From contig PEWQ01000004.1 in NCBI GenBank assembly GCA_002780065.1, positions 5,994 to 11,381 of the forward strand: a stretch of 5,388 nucleotides of DNA. Direction: 5' to 3'. The notes below the pieces were generated by a model. The model had not been told where the DNA came from, made no database searches, and saw only the letters and a list, made by a program, of their open reading frames with translations. The translations under genes were made by a program, and so were the position numbers. Shown piece by piece: positions 5,336 to 5,388 of the stretch (position 1 is the stretch's first letter; every line of letters starts with the position of its first letter). The DNA comes from Candidatus Hydrogenedentes bacterium CG07_land_8_20_14_0_80_42_17. Lineage in GTDB: Bacteria; UBA8481.

Positions 5336-5388
5336 ATGGCAGGATTTAGAGTAGTAACAAATGTGCCCGCAATTTTTTCTCAACGGCA
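5336..5388 (+). CDS. Flagellin, N-terminus only (cut off by window edge)
   Basis: Seventeen codons are visible, reading MAGFRVVTNVPAIFSQR. This fits the flagellin N-terminal signature (FR-[IV]-x-TNV-x-A-[LI]-x-x-QR, compare MALRINTNVAALNAQR). The N-terminal D0 segment carries the export information and later packs in the filament core. A strong SD (AGGAGG) lies 6 nt upstream. Position directly after csrA matches hag in Bacillus. The first residues differ from the commonest MxFRINTN form (VVTN instead of INTN). With only 17 residues I cannot tell which flagellin paralogue this is, or whether it is the major filament subunit. Confidence 0.85.
   Translation, partial: MAGFRVVTNVPAIFSQR

Noticed and set aside
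1-5388. Mobile elements, CRISPR arrays, tRNA or rRNA genes
   Set aside because: No direct-repeat arrays, transposase-like reading frames, cloverleaf-like sequences or rRNA-like segments were seen in the window.

Overview
This window is a late flagellar operon. Read left to right on the + strand it carries flgN, flgK, flgL, fliW and csrA, followed by the first 17 codons of a flagellin gene. A truncated FmdB-type zinc-ribbon gene diverges from its left edge. The gene order flgN-flgK-flgL-fliW-csrA-flagellin is the one known from Bacillus (without yviE) and is found in several other flagellated phyla, so it does not identify the organism. Moderate GC content with AT-rich gaps, and four motility genes without a clear Shine-Dalgarno (SD) sequence, argue mildly against a typical Bacillus-like Firmicute. 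I do not assign a phylum.

Layout: 1-200 (minus) is the FmdB-like gene, incomplete at its C-terminus. 201-321 is a divergent promoter region with a TTGAC-N7-GTCAA inverted repeat. 322-5038 holds five tightly packed genes: flgN and flgK abut (TAA then ATG), flgK and flgL overlap by ATGA, an 18-nt gap separates flgL from fliW, and fliW and csrA overlap by TAATG. 5039-5335 is a 297-nt non-coding leader. 5336-5388 is the start of flagellin.

How the genes fit together: FlgK and FlgL are the hook-filament junction proteins and FlgN is their export chaperone. Flagellin polymerises onto the junction. In Bacillus, FliW binds either flagellin or CsrA, and free CsrA represses flagellin translation, so translation follows secretion. 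All three partners are adjacent here.

The most interesting result is in the flagellin leader. Its last 45 nt can fold into two hairpins, each showing GGA in an ANGGAN hexaloop closed by a C-G pair. This is the preferred CsrA/RsmE target. The second loop contains the flagellin SD, and the two GGA motifs lie 22 nt apart. An alternative fold would bury the same SD, and further upstream there is a second, orphan SD-like sequence with a 12-bp complementary strand. The leader therefore looks like a multi-state RNA switch controlled by the csrA and fliW products encoded just upstream.
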